Source of the DNA: Calliopsis andreniformis
Lineage: Eukaryota; Arthropoda; Insecta; Hymenoptera; Andrenidae
NCBI RefSeq assembly: GCF_051401765.1
Contig: NW_027480464.1
Location: forward strand, 1,364,001 to 1,428,000
DNA length: 64,000 bases
Direction of reading: 5' to 3'
Within the stretch, counting starts at the first letter, position 1. Each line of letters opens with the position of its first letter. Positions 11,666 through 25,785 of the stretch are shown piece after piece. Both the position numbers and the translations under genes were made by a program. The notes below the pieces were generated by a model. The model worked only from the letters and a program-made list of their open reading frames with translations, ran no database searches and was not told the DNA's origin.

Positions 11666-14034
11666 TCTCAATCCTCAATCCTCAATCCTCAATTCTCAGT
11701 CCTCAAACCTCAATTCTGAATCCTCAATACTCAATCTTCAGTCCTCAATCCTCAGTCCTCAATACTCAACTATCAGTCCTCAATCCTCAATCCTCAATCC
11801 TCAATCCTCAATCCTCAATCTTCAATCCTCAATCCTCTGTCCTCAAACCTCAATTCTGAATCCTCAACCCTGAATCCTCAATCTTCAGCCCTCAGTCCTC
11901 AACAATCAGTTGTCATTCCTCAATCCTCAATAGAATATCCTCAATTCACAGATTTCAATACTCAATACTCAATCTGCAATCTTCCAACGTGTATCCACAA
12001 ACATCAATTTTCACTACTCAACCCTCAGCACTCATTCCTCAATGTTCAATCCTCAATCCTCTACTCTCAATCTTCGATCCTCAATACTTAATCTTCAATC
12101 CTCAATCCTCAATCCTCAACACTCATTCTTCAATCCTCAATACCCAAACCTCAATCTTCAATCCTCAATCCTCAATCCTCAATTCTCAATCCTCAATCCT
12201 CAATCCTCAATCCTCAATCCACAACACTCAATCCTCGATCCTCAATCTTCAATCATCAATATTCAATCTTCAATCCTCAATCCTCAATCCACAATACTCA
12301 AATCTCAATCCTCAATACTCAACTATCAATCCTCAATTCCCAATACTCAATAGAATATCCTGAATTCTCAGGATTCAGTACTCAAACCTCTACCCACAAC
12401 CCTCAGCCCTCATCCTCAATCCTCAATCCTCAATCCTCAATCCTCAATCCTCAACCTTGAATCCTCAATACTCAATCTTCAATAATCAATCCTCAATTCG
12501 CAATCCTCAATACGCAATCCTCAATCGTCGATCCTCAATCCCCAACCCTCAATCTTCAATACTCAATCCTCAATCCTCAATCCTCAATCCTCAATCCTCA
12601 GTCTTCAATCCTCAATTCTCAATCTTCAATCCTCAATCCTCAATCCCCAATCCTTAATCCTCAATCCTCAATCCTCAATCTTCAATCATCAATACTCAGT
12701 CTTCAATCCTCAATCCTCAATCCTCAATCCTCAATCCTCAATCCTCATTCTTCAATCCTCAATACACAATCCTCAATCTTCAATCCTCAATCCTCGATCC
12801 TCAATTCTCAATCCTCAATCCTCAGTCCTCAATCCTCAGACCTCAAACATCAATACTCAACCCTCAGTCCTCGTCCTCAATCCGCAACAATCAATTATCT
12901 ATCCTCATTCTTCAATCATCAATATTCAATCTTCAGTCCCCAATCCTCAATCCTCAATCCTCAATACTCAATCATCAATGTTCAATCCGCAATACCCAAT
13001 CCTCAATATTCAATCCTCAATCCTCAATCCTCAATCCTCAATCCTCAATCCTCAATACTCAATCCTCAATCCTCAGTCCTCAAACCTCAAACCTCAGCCT
13101 TGAATCCTCAATACTCAATCTTCAAACCTCCGTCCTCAATCCTCAACCCTCAATCCTCAATTCTCAATCGTCAGGCTTCAATCCTCAATACTCAATTTCA
13201 GTCCTCAATCCTCAATTCTCATTCCTCAATCCTCATTCTTCAATCCTCAATACCCAATCCTCAATCTTCAATCCTCATTCCTCAATCCTCAATACTTAAT
13301 CCTCAATTCTCAGTTCTCAGCCCTCAAACCTCAATCCTCAACCCTCGGACCTCATCCTCAATCCTCAATTATCAACCCTCAACCCTCAATCTTCAATCCT
13401 CAGCAATCAATCTTCAATTCTCAATCCTCAATTCTCAACTATCAATCCTCAATCCTCAATACTCAATCCTCAATCCTCACTCCTCAGTCCTGAAACCTCA
13501 ATCCTCGACCCTCAGCCCTCATCCTCAATCCTCAATCCTAAATTCTCAATTCTCAAAACTCAAACCTCAATCCTCGACCGTCAGTCCTCGTCCTCAATCC
13601 TCAACCCTCAATCCTCAATCCTCAATCTTCAATCCTCAATACTCAATATTCAACCCTCAATCCTCAATCCTCAATCCTCAATCTTCAATCCTCAATCCTC
13701 AGTCCTCAATCCTCAATCCTCAATCCTCAGTCCTCAAAACTCAAAGCTGAATCCTCAGTCCTGAATCCTCAACCTTCAGAACTCAGTTCTCAACAATCAG
13801 TTGTCAATTCTCAATCCTCAATAGAATATAATCAATTCACAGTTTTCAATACTCAATACTCAATCTGCAATCTTCAAATCTCTATCCACAAACATTAATT
13901 CTCATCATTCAACCCTCAGCACTCAGTCCCCAATCCTCAATCTTCAACACTCAATCCTCAATCCTCAATCCTCAATATTCAATCCTCAATACCCAATCCT
14001 CAGTCTTCAATCCTCAATCCTCAATCCTCAATCT
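11666..14034. repeat. Heptamer array with subtype D and B cassettes and a 7-bp-arm hairpin
   Basis: Contains a subtype D cassette at 11928 (CGTGTATCC form), the hairpin ATCCTGA-ATTC-TCAGGAT at 12357-12374 and a subtype B cassette at 13819. The stretch at about 13.1-13.75 kb resembles segments near 24.8-25.3, 39.3-39.8, 46.7-47.5 and 57.1-57.6 kb, including the shared phrase TCGACCGTCAGTCC or its variant. No gene is visible. Confidence 0.78.
12357..12374. repeat. Inverted repeat with 7-bp perfect arms
   Basis: ATCCTGA and TCAGGAT flank the 4-nt spacer ATTC, the strongest dyad I found in the array. Identical copies lie at 29223-29240, 43712-43729 and 45729-45746. Confidence 0.87.
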
Positions 14035-15115
14035 TCAATCCTCAATCCTCAATCTTCAATCCTCAATCCTCAGTCATCAAACCTCAATTCTGAATCCTCA
14101 ATCCTGAATCCTCAATCTTCAGCCCTCAGTACTCAACAATCAGCTGTCATTCCTCAATCCTCAATAGAATATCCTCAATTCACAGCTTTCAATACTCAAT
14201 ACTCAATCTGCAACCTTCCAACCTGTATCCACAAACATCAATTTTCACCACTCAACACTCAGCACTCATTCCTCAATGTTCAATCCTCAATCCTCAACTC
14301 TCAATATTCGATCCTCATTACTGAATCTTCAGTCCACAATCCTCAATCCTCAATCCTCAATCCTCAGTCCTCAACCCTCATTCTTCAATCCTCAATACCC
14401 AATACTCAATCTTCAATCATCAGTCCTCAATCCTCAATTCTCAATCCTCAATCCTCTATCCTCAATCTTCAGACCTCAAACATCAATATCCAACCCTCAG
14501 TCCCCGTCCTCAATCCATAAACCTCAATCCTCAATCCTCAATCTTCAATCATCAATATTCAATCTTCAATCCTCAATCCTCAATCCTCAATCCTCAATCC
14601 TCAATCCTCAATCTTCAATCCTCAATACTCAATCTTCAATCCTCAATCCTCAATACTCAATCCTCAATCCTCAATGCCCAATCCTCAATCTTCAATCCTC
14701 AATCCTCAATCCTCAGTTCGCAATCCTCAATCCTCAATCCTCAATGTTCAGTCCTCAACACCCAATCCTCAATATTCAATCCTCAATCCTCAATCCTCAA
14801 TTCTCAATCCTCAATCTTCAATCCTCTGTCCTCCAACCTCAATCCTGAATCCTCAATACTGAATCCTCAATCTTCAGCCCTCAGTCCTCAACAATCAGTT
14901 GTCAAACCTCAATCCTCAATAGAATGTCGTCAATTCACAGTTTTCAAAACTCAATACTCAATCTGCAATCTTCAAATCTCTATCCACAAACATCAATTCT
15001 CATCACTCAACCCCCAACACTCAGTCCCCAATACTCAATATTCAATCCTCAATCATCAATCCTCAATCCACAATCCTCAACCTTCAATCCTCAATACTCA
15101 ATCTTCAATCCTCAA
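14035..15115. repeat. 1.08-kb block with D then A cassettes (recurs at 19.2, 25.5, 40.0 and 58.0 kb)
   Basis: Offset to the 19.2-kb copy is 5166 bp, dropping to 5152 bp after about 14745; the 14-bp difference is exactly two heptads. Offset to the 25.5-kb copy is 11,504 bp. It carries a subtype D cassette at 14162 (CAGCTG form) and a subtype A cassette at 14917, 755 bp apart. The same 755-bp spacing appears at 25666/26421 and 40155/40910. Confidence 0.87.
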
Positions 15116-16627
15116 TCCTCAATCCTCAATCCTCGATGCTCAATCCTCGATCGCCAATCATCAATCCTCAATACTCAATCCTCAATCCTCAATCTTCAAT
15201 CCTCAATACTCAATCTTCAATCCTCAATCCTCTATCCTCAATCCTCAATGCTCAATCCTCAATCCTCAATCCTCAACCCTCAATCTTCAATCCTCAATAC
15301 TCAATCTGCAATCCTCAACCATCAGTCCTCAATCCGCAATCCTCATTGTTCAATCCTCAATACCCAATCCTCAATCTTCAATCCTCAATCCTCAATCCTC
15401 AATCCTCAATCCTCAATCTTCAATCCTCAGCACCCAATCCTCAATCTCTCAATACTCAATCCTCAATCCTCAGAACTCAATCCTCAATCTTCAATCCGCA
15501 ATACTCAATCTTCAATCCTCAATCCTCAATCCTCAATCCTCAATCCTCAATACTCAACCATCAATCCTCAATTCTCAATACTCAATAGAATACCCTGAAC
15601 TCTCAGGATTCAATACACAAACCTCAACACTCAACCCTCAATCCTCAATCCTCAATCCTCAATCCTCAATCTTCAATCCCCAATCCTCAATCCTCAATAC
15701 TCAACCATCAATCCTCAATTCTCAATACTCAATAGAATACCCTGAACTCTCAGGATTCACTACACAAACCTCAACACTCAACCCTCAATCCTCAATCCTC
15801 AATCCTCAATCCTCAATTCTCAACCTTCAATCCTCAATCCTCAGACCTCAAACATCAATACTCAACCCTCAGTCCTCGTCCTCAATCCACAACCCGCAAC
15901 CCTCAGCCCTCATCCTCAATCCTCAATATTCAGTCTTCAATTCTCAACCCTCAATCCTCAATCCTCTGTCCTCCAACCTCAATCCTGAATCCTCAATACT
16001 GAATCCTCAATCTTCAGCCCTCAGTCCGCAACAATCAGTTGTCAAACCTCAATCCTCAATAGAATGTCGTCAATTCACAGTTTTCAATACTCAATACTCA
16101 ATCTGCAATCTTCAAATCTCTATACACAAACATCAATTCTCATCACTCAACCCTCAACACTCAGTCCCCAATACTCAATATTCAATCCTCAACCCTCAAT
16201 CCTCAATCCACAATCCTCAACCTTCAATCCTCAATACTCAATCTTCAATCCTCAATCCTCAATCCTCAATCCTCGATTCTCAATCCTCGATCGCCAATCA
16301 TCAATCCTCAATACTCAATCTTCAATCCTTAATCCTCAATCCTCAATCCTCAGTCCTCATTCTTCAATCCTCAATCTTCAATCATCAATACTCAATCTTC
16401 AATCCTCAAACCTCAATCTTCAATCCTCAATCCTCAGTTCTCACTCCTCAACACTCAATCCTCAATCGTCAATTCTCAATCCACCATCCTCAATCTTCAA
16501 TCCTCAATCCTCAATCCTCAATCCTCAACCCTCAATCTTCAATCCTCAATACTGCATCTTCAAACTTCAATCCTCAATCCTCAATCCTCAATGCTCAATA
16601 CTCAATCCTCACTCCTCAACCATCAAT
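15116..16627. repeat. Heptamer array with paired hairpins and a subtype A cassette
   Basis: Holds hairpins at 15594-15607 and 15741-15754, 147 bp apart, then a subtype A cassette anchored at 16057. The stretch from about 15590 to 16090 resembles 35.7-36.24 kb and 55.0-55.57 kb, including the phrase CACAACCCGCAACCC. Confidence 0.8.
15594..15754. repeat. Hairpin pair spaced 147 bp
   Basis: CCTGA-ACTC-TCAGG at 15594-15607 and 15741-15754. The spacing is exactly 21 heptads. The first copy is followed by ATTCAATAC and the second by ATTCACTAC. Confidence 0.88.
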
Positions 16628-18261
16628 CTTCAATCCTCAATACTCAATCTGCAATCCTCAATCCTCAAACCTCAATCCTCAACCCTCATTCTTCAATCCT
16701 CAAACCACAATCTTCAATCCTCAATCCTCAATTCTCACTCCTCAACACTCAATCCTCAATCCGCAATCCTCAATTCTCAATCCTCAATCCACAGTCCTCA
16801 GTCCTCAAACATCAATCCTCAACCCTCAGCCCTCATTCTCAATCCTCAATCCTCAATCCTCAATCCTCAGTCCTCAAACCTCAATTCTGAATCCTCAATA
16901 CTCAATCTTCAGTCCTCAGTCCTCAGTCCTCAATACTCAACTATTAGTCCTCAATTCTCAATACTCAATCCTCAATCCTCAATCTCCAATCCTCAATACT
17001 CAATCTTAAATCTTCAATCCTCAATCCTCAATCCTCAATCCTCAATCCTCATTCTTCAATCCTCAACACCCAATCCTCAATCTTCAATCCTCTATCCTCA
17101 ACCCTCAGACCTCAATCCTCAATCTTCAATCCTCAATACTCAATCCTCAACCCTCAATCCTCAATCCTCACTCCTCAATCCTCATTCTTCAATCCTCAAC
17201 ACCCAATCCTCAATCTTCAATCCTCAATCCTCAATCCTCAATTCTCAATCCTCAATCCTCAGTCCTCAGACCTCAAACCTCAATCCCCAACCCTCAGCCC
17301 ACATCCTCATTCCTCAATCGTCAATCGTCAATCCTCAATCCTCAATCCTCAACCCTCAATCCTCAATGTTGAATCCTCAATACCCAATCCTCAGTCTTCA
17401 ATCCTCAATCCTCAATTCTCAATCCCCAATCCTCAATCTTCAATCCTCAATCCTCTGTCCTCAAACTTCAATTCTGAATCCTCAACCCTGAATCCTCAAC
17501 CTTCAGCCCTCAGTCCTCAACAATCAGACGTCAATCCTCAATCCTCAATAGAATATCATCAATTCACAGTTTTCAATACTCAATACTCAATCTGCAATCT
17601 TCAAATTTCTATCCACAAACATCAATTCTCATCACTCAACCCTCAACACTCAGTCCCCAATCCTCAACCTTCAATCGTCAATCCTCAATACTCAACCCTC
17701 AACCCTCAACCTTCAATACTCAATACTCAATCTTCAATCCTCAATCCTCAATCCTCAATACTCAATCCTCAATACTCAATCTTCAATCCTCAATACTCAA
17801 TCTTCAATCCTCAATCCTCTATCCTCAATCCTCAATGCTCAATCCTCAATCCTCAATCCTCAACCCTCAATCTTCAATCCTCAATACTCAATCTGCAATC
17901 CTCAACCATCAGTCCTCAATCCGCAATCCTCATTGTTCAATCCTCAATACCCAATCCTCAATCTTCAATCCTCAATCCTCAATCCTCAATCCTCAATCCT
18001 CAATCTTCAATCCTCAACACCCAATCCTCAATCTTCAATCCTCAATCCTCAATCCTCAGAACTCAATCCTCAATACTCAACCCTCAGTCCTCGTCCTCAA
18101 TCCACAAACCTCAATCCTCAATCCTCAATCTTCAATCATCAATATTCAACCTACAATCCTCAATCCTCAATCCTCAATCCTCAATCCTCAATCCTCAATC
18201 TTCAATCCTCAATACTCAATCTTCAATCCTCAACCATCAATCCTCAACCCTCAGCCCTCAT
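16628..18261. repeat. 1.63-kb block, copy 2
   Basis: Copy of 10032-11665 at offset 6596 bp with a subtype C cassette at 17546 carrying the palindrome GACGTC upstream. The copies part at about 18261, where this one reads TCATCC (6 bp) and the first reads TCATTC. Confidence 0.87.
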
Positions 18262-19199
18262 CCTCAATCCTCAATCCTCAGTCCTCAATCCTCAATCTTC
18301 AATCGTCAATCCTCAATCCTCAATTCTCAACCTTCAATCCTCAATCCTCAGACCTCAAACATCAATACTCAACCCTCAGTCCTCGTCCTCAATCCACAAC
18401 CCTCAATCCTCGATCCTCAATCTTCAATCATCAATATTCAGTCTTCAATCCACAATCCTCAATCCTCAATACTCAATCCTCAATCCTCAATCCTCAATCC
18501 TCAATCCTCTGTCCTCCAACCTCAATCCTGAATCCTCAATACTGAATCCTCAATCTTCAGCCCTCAGTCCTCAACAATCAGTTGTCAAACCTCAATCCTC
18601 AATAGAATGTCGTCAATTCACAGTTTTCAATACTCAATACTCAATCTGCAATCTTCAAATCTCTAACCACAAACATCAATTCTCATCACTCAACCCTCAA
18701 CACGCAGTCTCCAATACTCAATATTCAATCCTCAATCCTCAATCCTCAATCCACAATCCTCAACCTTCAATCCTCAATACTCAATCTTCAATCCTCAATC
18801 CTCAATCCTCAATCCTCGATTCTCAATCCTCGATCGCCAATCATCAATCCTCAATACTCAATCTTCAATCCTTAATCCTCAATTCTCACTCCTCAACACT
18901 CAATCCTCAATCGTCAATTCTCAATACCCAATCCTCAATCTTCAATCCTCAATCCTCAATCCTCAATCCTCAACCCTCAATCTTCAATCCTCATTACTCC
19001 ATCTTCAATCCTCAATCCTAAATCCTCAATCCTCAATGCTCAATACTCAATACTCAATCCTCAACCCTCAATCTTCAGTCCTCAATACTCAATCTGCAAT
19101 CCTCAATCCTCAAACCTCAATCCTCAACCCTCACTCTTCAATTCTCAAACCTCAATCTTCAATCCTCAATCCTCAATTCTCACTCCTGAACACTCAATC
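18262..19199. repeat. Heptamer array with a distinctive subtype A cassette
   Basis: The subtype A cassette at 18600 carries the private variants CTCTAACCAC (others CTCTATCCAC or CTCTATACAC) and CAACACGCAG. The same pair of variants occurs in the cassettes at 56723 and 60760, linking this stretch to the right-hand 4037-bp units. Confidence 0.8.
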
Positions 19200-20267
19200 C
19201 TCAATCCTCAATCCTCAATCTTCAATCCTCAATCCTCAGTCATCAAACCTCAATTCTGAATCCTCAATCCTGAATCCTCAACCTTCAGCCCACAGTACTC
19301 AACAATCAGCTGTCATTCCTCAATCCTCAATAGAATATCCTCAATTCACAGCTTTCAATACTCAATACTCAATCTGCAATCTTCCAACCTGTATCCACAA
19401 ACATCAATTTTCACCACTCAACACTCAGCACTCATTCCTCAATGTTCAATCCTCAATCCTCAACTCTCAATATTCGATCCTCAATACTGAATCTTCAGTC
19501 CACAATCCTCAATCCTCAATCCTCAATCCTCAGTCCTCAACCCTCATTCTTAAATCCTCAATACCCAATACTCAATCTTCAATCATCAGTCCTCAATCCT
19601 CAATTCTCAATCCTCAATCCTCTATCCTCAATCTTCAGACCTCAAACATCAATATCCAACCCTCAGTCCCCGTCCTCAATCCATAAACCTCAATCCTCAA
19701 TCCTCAATCTTCAATCATCAATATTCAATCTTCAATCCTCAATCCTCAATCCTCAATCCTCAATCCTCAATCCTCAATCTTCAATCCTCAATACTCAATC
19801 TTCAATCCTCAATTCTCAATACTCAATCCTCAATCCTCAATGCCCAATCCTCAATCTTGAATCCTCAATCCTCAATCCTCAGTTCGCAATCCTCAATCCT
19901 CAATCCTCAACACCCAATCCTCAATATTCAATCCTCAATCCTCAATCCTCAATTCTCAATCCTCAATCTTCAATCCTCTGTCCTCCAACCTCAATCCTGA
20001 ATCCTCAATACTGAATCCTCAATCTTCAGCCCTCAGTCCTCAACAATCAGTTGTCAAACCTCAATCCTCAATAGAATGTCGTCAATTCACAGTTTTCAAT
20101 ACTCAATACTCAATCTGCAATCTTCAAATCTCTATCCACAAACATCAATTATCATCACTCAACCCTCAACACTCAGTCCCCAATACTCAATATTCAATCC
20201 TCAATCCTCAATCCTCAATCCACAATCCTCAACCTTCAATCCTCAATACTCAATCTTCAATCATCAA
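19200..20267. repeat. 1.07-kb block with D then A cassettes, copy 2
   Basis: Copy of 14035-15115 with a clean 14-bp (two-heptad) deletion that removes one TGTTCAG-type pair near 19,905. Cassettes are subtype D at 19328 and subtype A at 20069. Confidence 0.85.
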
Positions 20268-21244
20268 TCCTCAATCCTGAATCCTCAATGCTCAATACTC
20301 AATCCTCAATCCTCAACCCTCAATCTTCAATCCTCAATCCTCAATCCTCAATCCTCGATGCTCAATCCTCGATCGCCAATCATCAATCCTCAATACTCAA
20401 TCTTCAATCCTTAATCCTCAATCCTCAATCCTCAGTCCTCATTCTTCAATCCTCAACCTTCAATCATGAATACTCAATCTTCAATCCTCAAACCTCAATC
20501 TTCAATCCTCAATCCTCAATTCTCAATCCTCAACACTCAATCCTCAATCGTCAATTCTCAATCCCCAATCCTCTATCTTCAATCCTCAATCATCAATCCT
20601 CAATCCTCAACCCTCAATCTTCAATCCTCAATACTCCATCTTCAATCATCAATCCTCAATCCTGAATCCTCAATGCTCAATACTCAATCCTCAATCCTCA
20701 ACCCTCAATCTTCAATCCTCAATCCTCAATTCTCACTCCTCAACACTCAATCCTCAATCCTCAATCCTCAATTCTCAATCCTCAATCCTCAGTGCTCAGT
20801 CCTCGAACATCAATCCTCAACCCTCAGCCCTCATTCTCAATCCTCAATCCTCAATCCTCAATTCTCAGTCCTCAAACCTCAATTCTGAATCCTCAATCTT
20901 CAATCCTCAATCCTCAGTCCTCAATACTCAACTATCAGTCCTCAATTCTCAATACTCAATCCTCAATCCTCAATCTCCAATCCTCAATACTCAATCTTAA
21001 ATCTTCAATCCTCAGTCCTCAATCCTCAATCCTCAATCCTCATTCTTCAGTCCTCAACACCCAATCCTCAATCTTCAATCCTCAATCCTCAATCCTCAGA
21101 CCTCAATCCTCAATCTTCAATCCTCAATACTCAATCCTCAACCCTCAATCCTCAATGTTGAATCCTCAATACCCAATCCTCAGTCTTCAATCCTCAATCC
21201 TCAATCCTCAATTCTCAATCCTCAATCCTCAATCCTCAATCCTC
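20268..21244. repeat. Heptamer array without cassettes
   Basis: Simple units with TCGATGC, TCGATCG, TCAGTGC and TCGAACA variants. No CAATAGAAT cassette, no CCTGA/TCAGG hairpin and no gene is visible. Confidence 0.75.
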
Positions 21245-22760
21245 AGACCGCAAACATCAATATTCAACCCTCAGTCCTCGTCCTCAATCCACAAACCTCA
21301 ATCCTCAATCCTCAATATTCAATCATCAATATTCAACCTACAAACCTCAATCCTCAACCCTCAGCCCTCATCCTGAATCCTCAATCCTCAATCTTCAATC
21401 CTCAATCCTCAATCCTCATGCCTCAATCCTCAATCCTCAATCCTCAGTCATCAAACCTCAATCCAGAATCCTCAATCCTGAATCCTCAATCTTCAGACCT
21501 CAGACCTGAACAATCAGACGTCAATCCTCAATCCTCAATAGAATATCATCAATTCACAGTTTTCAATACTCAATACTCAATCTGCAATCTTCAAATTTCT
21601 ATCCACAAACATCAATTCCCATCACTCAACCCTCAACACTCAGTCCCCAATCCTCAACCTTCAATCCTCAATCCTCAATACTCAACCCTCAATCCTCAAC
21701 CTTCAATACTCAATACTCAATCTTCAATCCTCAATCCTCAGTCTTCAATACTCAATCCTCAATCCTCAATCTTCAATCCTCAATACTCAATCTTCAATCC
21801 TCAATCCTCTATCCTCAATCCTCAATGCTCAATCCTCAATCCTCAATCCTCAACCCTCAATCTTCAATCCTCAATACTCAATCTGCAATCCTCAACCATC
21901 AGTCCTCAATCCGCAATCCTCATTGTTCAATCCTCAATACCCAATCCTCAATCTTCAATCCTCAATCCTCAATCCTCAATCCTCAATCCTCAATCTTCAA
22001 TCCTCAACACCCAATCCTCAATCTCTCAATACTCAATCCTCAATCCTCAGAACTCAATCCTCAATCTTCAATCCGCAATACTCAATCTTCAATCCTCAAT
22101 CCTCAATCCTCAATCCTCAATCCTCATTCTTCAATCCTCAACACCCAATTCACAATCTTCAATCATCAATCCTCAATCCTCAATTCTCAACCTTCAATCC
22201 TCAATCCTCAGACCTCAAACATCAATACTCAACCCTCAGTCCTCGTCCTCAATCCAGAACCCTCAATCCTCGATCCTCAACCTTCAATCATCAATATTCA
22301 GTCTTCAATCCTCAATTCTCAATCCTCAATACTCAATCCTCAATCCCCAATCCTCAATCCTCAATACTCAACCATCAATCCTCAATTCTCAATACTCAAT
22401 AGAATACCCTGAACTCTCAGGATTCAATACACAAACCTCAACACTCAACCCTCAATCCTCAATCCTCAATGCTCAACCCTCAATCTTCAATCCCCAATCC
22501 TCAATCCTCAATACTCAACCATCAATCCTCAATTCTCAATACTCAATAGAATACCCTGAACTATCAGGATTCACTACACAAACCTCAACACTCAACCCTC
22601 AATCCTCAATCCTCAATCCTCAATCCTCAATTCTCAACCTTCAATCCTCAATCCCCAGACCCCAAACATCAATACTCAACCCTCAGTCCTCGTCCTCAGT
22701 CCACAACCCTCAATCCTCGATCCTCAATCTTCAATCATCAATATTCAGTCTTCAATCCTC
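21245..22760. repeat. Block X, copy 1 (recurs at 34.7-36.06 and 54.05-55.4 kb; part at 63.2-64.0 kb)
   Basis: From 21418 on the offset to the second copy is 13,302 bp. It carries a subtype C cassette at 21536 and the paired hairpins at 22408-22421 and 22555-22568. This copy is somewhat more diverged from the other two than they are from each other; for example, its cassette anchor reads CAATAGAAT where they read CAATAGGAT, and its second hairpin loop is ACTA instead of ACTC. Confidence 0.85.
22408..22568. repeat. Hairpin pair spaced 147 bp
   Basis: Members at 22408-22421 and 22555-22568; the second has spacer ACTA instead of ACTC, while its arms are intact. Confidence 0.87.
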
Positions 22761-25589
22761 AATCCTCAATCCTCAATACTCAATCCTCAATCCTCAACCC
22801 TCAATCCTCAATCCTCTGTCCTCCAACCTCAATCCTGAATCCTCAATACTGAATCCTCAATCTTCAGCCCTCAGTCCTCAACAATCAGTTGTCAAACCTC
22901 AATCCTCAACAGAATGTCGTCAATTCACAGTTTTCAATACTCAATACTCAATCTGCAATCTTCAAATCTCTATCCACAAACATCAATTCTCATCACGCAA
23001 CCCTCAACACTCAGTCCCCAATACTCAATATTCAATCCTCAATCCTCAATCCTCAATCCACAATCCTCAACCTTCAATCCTCAATACTCAATCTTCAATC
23101 CTCAATCCTCAATCCTCAATCCTCGATTCTCAATCCTCGATCGCCAATCATCAATCCTCAATACTCAACCTTCAATCCTTAATCCTCAATCCTCAATCCT
23201 CAGTCCTCATTCTTCAATCCTCAATCTTCAATCATCAATACTCAATCTTCAATCCATAAACCTCAATCTTCAATCCTCAATCCTCTATTCTCACTCCTCA
23301 ACACTCAATCCTCAATCGTCAATTCTCAATCCCCAATCCTCAATCTTCAATCCTCAATCCTCAATCCTCAATCCTCAACCCTCAATCTTCAATCCTCACT
23401 ACTCCATTTTCAATCCTCAATCCTCAATCCTCAATCCTCAATGCTCAATACTCAATCCTCAATCCTCAACCCTCAATCTTCAATCCTCAATACTCAATCT
23501 GCAATCCTCAATCCTCAAACCTCAATCCTCAACCCTCATTATTCAATCCTCAAACCTCAATCTTCAATCCTCAATCCTCAATTCTCACTCCTCAACACTC
23601 AATCCTCAATCCTCAATCCCCAATTCTCAATCCTCAATCCTCAGTCCTCAGTCCTCAAACATCAATCCTCAACCCTCAGCCCTCATTCTCAATTCTCAAT
23701 CCTCAATCCTCAATCCTCAGTCCTCAAACCTCAATTCTGAATCCTCAATACTCAATCTTCAGTCCTCAATCCTCAGTCCTCAATACTCAACTATCAGTCC
23801 TCAATTCTCAATACTCAATCCTCAATCCTCAATCTCCAATCCTCAATACTCAATCTTAAATCTTCAATCCTCAATCCTCAATCCTCAATCCTCAATCCTC
23901 ATTCTTCAATCCTCAACACCCAATCCTCAACCTTCAATCCTCAATCCTCAATCCTCAGACCTCAATCCTCAATCTTCAATCCTCAATACTCAATCCTCAA
24001 CCCTCAATCCTCAATCCTCACTCCTCAATCCTCATTCTTCAATCCTCAACACACAATCCTCAATCTTCAATCCTCAATCCTCAATCCTCAATTCTCAATC
24101 CTCAATCCTCAGTCCTCAGACCTCAAACCTCAATCCCCAACCCTCAGCCCACATCCTCATTCCTCAATCGTCAATCGTCAATCCTCAATCCTCAATCCTC
24201 AACCCTCAATCCTCAATGTTGAATCCTCAATACCCAATCCTCAGTCTTCAATCCTCAATCCTCAATTCTCAATCCTCAATCCTCAATCTTCAATCCTCAA
24301 TCCTCTGTCCTCAAACCTCAATTCTGAATCCTCAACCCTGAATCCTCAATCTTCAGCCCTCAGTCCTCAACAATCAGTTGTCATTCCTCAATCCTCAATA
24401 GAATATCCTCAATTCACAGCTTTCAATACTCAATACTCAATCTGCAATCTTCCAACGTGTATCCACAAACATCAATTTTCACTACTCGACCATCAGCACT
24501 CATTCCTCAATGTTCAATCCTCAATCCTCTGCTCTCAATCTTCGATCCTCAATACTGAATCTTCAATCCTCAATCCTCATTCCTCAATCCTCATTCTTCA
24601 ATCCTCAATACCCAATCCTCAATCTTCAATCCTCATTCCTCAATCCTCAATACTCAATCCTCAATCCTCAGTCCTCAGTCCTCAAATCTCAATCCTCAAC
24701 CCTCAGCCCTCATCCTCAATCCTCAATCCTCAATCTTCAACCCTCAATCCTCAATCCTCAATCCTCAATCCTCAATCGGCAGTCTTCAATCATCAATACT
24801 CAATCTTCAATCGTCAATCCTCAATCCTCAATTCTCAGTTCTGAGCCCTCAAACCTCAATCCTCAACCCTCGGACCTCATCCTCAATCCTCAATTATCAA
24901 CCCTCAACCCTCAATCTTCAATCCTCAGCAATCAATCTTCAATCCTCAATCCTCAATTCTCAACTATCAATCTTCAATCCTCAATACTCAATCCTCAATC
25001 CTCACTCCTCAGTCCTCAAACCTCAATCCTCAACCCTCAGCCCTCATCCTCAATCCTCAATCCTAAATTCTCAATTCTCAAAACTCAAACCTCAATCCTC
25101 GACCGTCAGTCCTCGTCCTCAATCCTCAATCCTCAATCCTCAATCCTCAATCTTCAATCCTCAATACTCAATATTCAACCCTCAATCCTCAATTCTCAAT
25201 CCTCAATCTTCAATCCTCAATCCTCAGTCCTCAATCATAAATCCTAAATCCTCAGTCCTCAAAACTCAAAGCTGAATCCTCAATCCTGAATCCTCAACCT
25301 TCAGAACTCAGTTCTCAACAATCAGTTGTCAATTCTCAATCCTCAATAGAATATAATCAATTCACAGTTTTCAATACTCAATACTCAATCTGCAATCTTC
25401 AAATCTCTATCCACAAACATTAATTCTCATCATTCAACCCTCAGCACTCAGTCCCCAATCCTCAATCTTCAACAGTCAATCCTCAATCCTCAATCCTCAA
25501 TATTCAATCCTCAATACCCAATCCTCAGTCTTCAATCCTCAATCCTCAATCCTCAATCTTCAATCCTCAATCCTCAGTCATCAAACCTC

Positions 25590-25785
25590 AATTCTGAATC
25601 CTCAATCCTGAATCCTCAATCTTCAGCCCTCAGTACTCAACAATCAGCTGTCATTCCGCGATCCTCAATAGAATATCCTCAATTCACAGCTTTCAGTACT
25701 CAATACTCAATCTGCAATCTTCCAACCTGTATCCACAAACATCAATTTTCACCACTCAACACTCAGCACTCATTCCTCAATGTTC
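25590..25785. repeat. Cassette subtype D (16 copies), representative
   Basis: Anchor CAATAGAATATCCTC followed by CAATTCACAGCTTTC and CTTCCAAC. Two forms with linked variants: CAGCTGTCATTCC with CCTGTATCC (14162, 19328, 25666, 31156, 40155, 47881, 50406, 58015, 62052) and CAGTTGTCATTCC with CGTGTATCC (11928, 24396, 28132, 38885, 42621, 44638). The copy at 9658 mixes the two. The recurring CAGCTG is a PvuII-type palindrome. Confidence 0.88.

Noticed and set aside
15594..15607. CCTGA/TCAGG inverted repeat as a transcription terminator
   Set aside because: The stem is only 5 bp with no following T-run, and there is no gene upstream.
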